Shown: positions 61,890-64,000 of the stretch, one piece after another
Layout of the letters: every line of letters begins with the position of its first letter
How positions within the stretch are numbered: the stretch's first letter is position 1
From: an uncultured bacterium
Lineage (GTDB): Bacteria; Cyanobacteriota; Vampirovibrionia; Gastranaerophilales; Gastranaerophilaceae
Length of the DNA stretch: 64,000 nt
Direction: 5' to 3'
Assembly: GCA_902776035.1 (NCBI GenBank)
Contig: CACYOO010000014.1
Coordinates: 30,506 to 94,505, forward strand
Program-made: the position numbers and the translations under genes
Notes under the pieces: generated by a model
Databases searched by the model: none
Told to the model about the DNA's origin: nothing
Seen by the model: the letters and a program-made list of their open reading frames with translations, nothing else

Positions 61890-63083
61890 ATGCCGCAAGC
61901 ACAACAAAGGCGTACAATCTACAGTAATCAATATACCTATCCGGCATATCCAAGACCATATTCTCACACGGATGTTCCTATCAGAAAAAAAACGTTGATA
62001 GATGCAAGAAAACAAAAACAACATCAACATCAACGTGTAAAAAAGGTAAGCTTTTTTTCAAGATTAGTGTCATTAATATTCATGGGGCTTGTTGGATACT
62101 ATGTTATGCCTTTTGTGTTTCATGCTATTTCTATGCCGTTAATACATGGGCATCAGAATTATGAAAATATAAAAATTGATACATATAGTTTTGCTTACCC
62201 TACATCGAATTATTTAAATAACACAATATTTCAACACAGAAGAACTCTAGCCGGTGCTGTATCCGGAAAACCTATGATGTCTGAATTGTATAAAACGGAG
62301 AGAATGGATTTCTTAGAAACAAAACTAAGAGGTCTTATGTCAAAATATCCGACAATTCAATCTGCAATTACAGTTTGGGATTTTAATACAGGAAAATATG
62401 CAGACATAAACGGTTCAGAAATTTATCCTGCAGCAAGTATTATAAAAGTACCTGTATTAATTCATTTGTTTAAATCAATAGATAACAATGAATTATCGGT
62501 TTATGATGAAATGAAACTTACAGATTATTTTAAAGCATCGGGATCAGGAAAACTTCAGTATGCTAAAACAGGTGGTATATATACTATTGATAATCTGGCA
62601 AAAACAATGATAGAGGATTCTGATAATTCTGCTACTAATATGTTAATGACAAAACTTGGCTCTATGACTTCAATTAATGCTGCATTAAGAGCTTGGGGTA
62701 TAAAACAAACTCACGTACAGACTTGGCTTCCTGATTTGAGCGGTACTAATTATACAACAACAAATGATATGGCAACAATGCTTTATAACCTTGATAATCC
62801 TAGCTTTTTAACTATAAATTCAAGAGAATATATAGTTGATTATATGAGTCATGTTAAAAATGACAGATTGATTCCTCAAGGATTAGGAAAGGGTGCTTCT
62901 TTTTTACATAAAACAGGTGATATAGGTTCAATGCTTGGTGATGCAGGTATTGTATTTATGCCTGACGGTAGAAAATATATTGTTGTGATAATGGCAAAAC
63001 GACCTTATAATTCGCCTTTAGGAAAGGATTTTATCCAACAGGCATCAAAAATTATATACAATGAAATGCTTAATACAAAATAA
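61890..63083 (+). CDS. Class A beta-lactamase-fold serine hydrolase, membrane-anchored
   Basis: 397 residues from ATG at 61890 (AAGGGAG upstream). A polar basic tail (residues 1-55) precedes one membrane helix (about 56-78); the catalytic domain is outside. Motifs: SxxK at Ser183/Lys186 (AASIIKVP), SDN at 244-246, and KTG at 341-343. The class A Glu166 motif (ExxLN) is not found in the omega-loop region, which reads WLPDLSGTN. It may therefore be a penicillin-binding or peptidoglycan-acting relative rather than an efficient beta-lactamase. The N-terminal anchor is unusual for the family. Confidence 0.85.
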   Translation: MPQAQQRRTIYSNQYTYPAYPRPYSHTDVPIRKKTLIDARKQKQHQHQRVKKVSFFSRLVSLIFMGLVGYYVMPFVFHAISMPLIHGHQNYENIKIDTYSFAYPTSNYLNNTIFQHRRTLAGAVSGKPMMSELYKTERMDFLETKLRGLMSKYPTIQSAITVWDFNTGKYADINGSEIYPAASIIKVPVLIHLFKSIDNNELSVYDEMKLTDYFKASGSGKLQYAKTGGIYTIDNLAKTMIEDSDNSATNMLMTKLGSMTSINAALRAWGIKQTHVQTWLPDLSGTNYTTTNDMATMLYNLDNPSFLTINSREYIVDYMSHVKNDRLIPQGLGKGASFLHKTGDIGSMLGDAGIVFMPDGRKYIVVIMAKRPYNSPLGKDFIQQASKIIYNEMLNTK

Positions 63084-63210
63084 TATGTATTTGACAATTA
63101 TGTAATATTAATGCAAATAAAAGTTGAAGGTTTTGCCGTTGCACACCTCGTAGAAACAATGTTTTGAAAAATTTTTCTTAGATTGGTAAGCTTAAATTTA
63201 TTATACGTCG

Positions 63211-63230
63211 TACTGAGCGTTAGCGAAGTA
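63211..63230. repeat. REP-like imperfect palindrome
   Basis: TACTGAGCGTTAGCGAAGTA is an imperfect 20-bp inverted repeat in a string of the style TACTGAGCG...GCGAAGTATCTC, familiar as a dispersed intergenic repeat in many bacterial genomes. It lies between the beta-lactamase-fold gene and the small-peptide region; no coding capacity. Confidence 0.5.
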
Positions 63231-63257
63231 TCTCTTGTTGTTAAGCTATGACAAAAA

Positions 63258-63286
63258 TTGACCGTGTTATAAGATTTTAATATAAT
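63258..63286 (+). promoter_or_regulatory. Promoter of the first small-peptide unit
   Basis: TTGACC (63258-63263) and TATAAT (63281-63286), 17-bp spacing; transcript start near 63293. The roughly 70-nt leader can fold so that CACCC (63306-63310) pairs with GGGTG (63355-63359) over the ribosome site, extended by CTGAC/GTCAG and CGAT/ATCG. Confidence 0.75.
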
Positions 63287-63363
63287 AGATTTAAGGGTAA
63301 TACCACACCCACCACTGACACACACGATTATAATGAAGTTATCGGTCAGAAAGGGGGTGCAAA

Positions 63364-63429
63364 ATGATAAGCAAAATAATAATGCTACTGCTAACAATAG
63401 CAATTGTAGCAATAGCATTTAAAATTTAA
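63364..63429 (+). CDS. Tiny hydrophobic peptide, candidate type I toxin
   Basis: 21 residues, MISKIIMLLLTIAIVAIAFKI: a single membrane helix with Lys at each end, typical of type I toxins. The start has a very strong AAGGGGG site, but that site is sequestered in the leader hairpin described for the promoter at 63258. The gene has its own promoter, and a minus-strand promoter downstream would make an antisense RNA across its 3' end. No annotated family recognised; there is no way to show toxicity from sequence. Confidence 0.55.
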   Translation: MISKIIMLLLTIAIVAIAFKI

Positions 63430-63494
63430 TGCTTACAGGGTATGAAGTCAAGTCCTAATAACGATTTTGCAAGTCTATTAGGGCTTGCCCCTGC
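63372..63494 (-). ncRNA. Candidate antisense RNA to the 21-residue peptide
   Basis: A minus-strand promoter TTGACA (63529-63524), 17-bp spacer, AATAAT (63506-63501) would start RNA near 63494. The RNA can form an AAGCCCTAATA/TATTAGGACTT hairpin, covers the stop codon and most of the peptide reading frame, and ends at a stem ATGCTATTGCTA/TAGCAGTAGCAT with a T-rich tail (about 63382-63370). Confidence 0.5.
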
Positions 63495-63500
63495 ATGAAT

Positions 63501-63529
63501 ATTATTTACTATTTCACAACATTTGTCAA
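63501..63529 (-). promoter_or_regulatory. Promoter of the candidate antisense RNA
   Basis: On the minus strand TTGACA (63529-63524) and AATAAT (63506-63501), 17-bp spacer; points back toward the small-peptide reading frame. Confidence 0.6.
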
Positions 63530-63551
63530 GTGCATAAACTGGCACAAACAC

Positions 63552-63579
63552 TTGAAAAACATATAAAATATGTTATAAT
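63552..63579 (+). promoter_or_regulatory. Promoter of the structured RNA at 63586
   Basis: TTGAAA (63552-63557), 16-bp spacer, TATAAT (63574-63579); start predicted near 63586. Confidence 0.7.
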
Positions 63580-63585
63580 AAAAGA

Positions 63586-63677
63586 GTAGGGAGAGGTCAT
63601 TTGACCTCTTGCTCAATCCCTACAATATGCTAGCAACAGCAAGTAATAAATGCCCTATGACAGTAAGGGCATTTTTT
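63586..63677 (+). ncRNA. Candidate structured small RNA, antisense to the 28-residue peptide
   Basis: About 92 nt. Nested stems GTAGGGA/TCCCTAC (63586-63592 with 63617-63623) and GAGGTCA/TGACCTC (63593-63599 with 63602-63608), then a terminator TGCCCT/AGGGCA followed by T6 (63651-63677). It overlaps the last two thirds of the minus-strand peptide gene at 63620-63706. A dedicated promoter lies just upstream. Confidence 0.6.
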
Positions 63678-63706
63678 GCTAATGCAAGCACTTCTTGTTT
63701 TGTCAT
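63620..63706 (-). CDS. Tiny hydrophobic peptide, second candidate type I toxin
   Basis: 28 residues: MTKQEVLALAKNALT then VIGHLLLAVASIL, a short amphipathic N-terminus and a membrane-type C-terminal helix. The ATG is preceded by AAAGGAGG, a near-perfect Shine-Dalgarno. The leader can hide it: 14 nt at 63714-63727 pair with 63752-63765 in 12 of 14 positions, covering AAAGGA. The structured RNA on the plus strand is antisense to its 3' end. No clear promoter is visible upstream. No family recognised. Confidence 0.55.
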   Translation of the reverse strand: MTKQEVLALAKNALTVIGHLLLAVASIL

Positions 63707-63823
63707 GGTTTCCTCCTTTCTTTACACCTTTGCTCAATAGAAGTTTGTCGTGTGTAAGTAAAGGATTGACCATCAAGGGATACCCTACAGATATAAGTGT
63801 AACATACTGTTTATTGTTTTGTC

Positions 63824-63844
63824 ATGCTGAACTTGTTTCAGCAT
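63824..63844. repeat. REP-like palindrome ATGCTGAA-5-TTCAGCAT
   Basis: Perfect 8-bp stems around CTTGT, in the string GTCATGCTGAACTTG...TTTCAGCATC that is a common dispersed intergenic repeat in several bacterial groups, followed by T6 and a second short palindrome TTCGG...CCGAA (63853-63866). From 63845 to the window end no gene is seen. Confidence 0.55.
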
Positions 63845-64000
63845 CTTTTTTGTTCGGGATTCCGAAACAAGTGCAAGTCCTAGAAAATCACCCCCTCTGT
63901 ATCTGTCTTGGATTATTCGGGTACGCACCGGCTTGTTGCTCGTATAAATTGCTGTCGCAATTTTAGTAACTTCGCAATCGCCTATTGCTCTTACGGGTTT

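Noticed and set aside
63084..64000. Prophage or integrative element end
   Set aside because: No integrase, attachment-site duplication or phage genes are visible in the part present.

Overview
The window is AT-rich chromosomal DNA with dense gene runs on both strands, the standard bacterial code and many short operons. The gene content points to a diderm anaerobe. KdsA (Kdo synthesis), a 1294-residue AsmA-like protein, an MsbA-like ABC exporter and TolC-like secreted helical proteins imply an LPS-type outer membrane. Rubrerythrin, a sodium-pumping oxaloacetate decarboxylase with PEP carboxykinase, and a nickel-pincer cofactor enzyme (LarE) fit fermentative life. MurT, YaaT/PSP1, YtxH and DUF948 proteins add features better known from Gram-positives. 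This mixture would suit a gut Melainabacteria/Gastranaerophilales-like lineage, but that is inference; no rRNA is present to confirm it.

Layout. 0-6.5 kb: lytic transglycosylase, aroC-aroK-aroB shikimate operon, and a minus-strand blaI-hypothetical-radA operon. 6.6-9.9 kb: a TetR regulator with a perfect 19-bp operator, leading into a redox/detoxification operon (CMD-cupin, SnoaL-like, O-acetyltransferase, exported flavodoxin). 9.9-10.4 kb: tandem palindromic repeat with a tRNA-like 3' remnant. 10.4-18 kb: ribH, murQ, gpsA, yaaT; an orphan solute-binding protein; a second tandem array leading into tRNA-Pro; kdsA, an MBL hydrolase, pheS. 18-25 kb: glyS, ABC exporter, PMT-like membrane protein. 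25-34 kb: AsmA, a phospholipase C-like protein, two tandem TolC-like paralogs, TPR protein, YtxH/DUF948 cluster. 34-36.5 kb: MurT ligase operon with a catalytically degenerate PdxJ-like protein. 37.7-42.7 kb: oadG-oadA-oadB-pckA energy module. 43-49 kb: acyl-CoA synthetase with a strong operator-bearing promoter, SDR, small secreted proteins, nickel transporter plus larE. 49-58.8 kb: GT2, TerC-like protein, clpP, rubrerythrin, serS (with a start-less reading frame over its 3' end), small hypothetical proteins, folP, RgpF-like protein, cobO. 59-63 kb: DUF1015 protein, PLP lyase-like protein, class-A beta-lactamase-fold protein. 63.1-64 kb: repeat-rich intergenic DNA with two tiny membrane peptides.

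The strongest candidates for undescribed biology are: (i) two back-to-back type I toxin-antitoxin-like units at 63.25-63.77 kb, each a tiny hydrophobic ORF with a very strong but hairpin-sequestered ribosome binding site and a promoter-driven antisense RNA; (ii) the MurT / degenerate PdxJ / two-CxxC operon lacking GatD; (iii) a palindromic element in tandem arrays at two tRNA-like loci; (iv) a set of apparently leaderless genes whose -10 hexamer begins 12 nt before the start codon; and (v) two exported proteins that retain an internal Shine-Dalgarno plus ATG just after the signal peptide.
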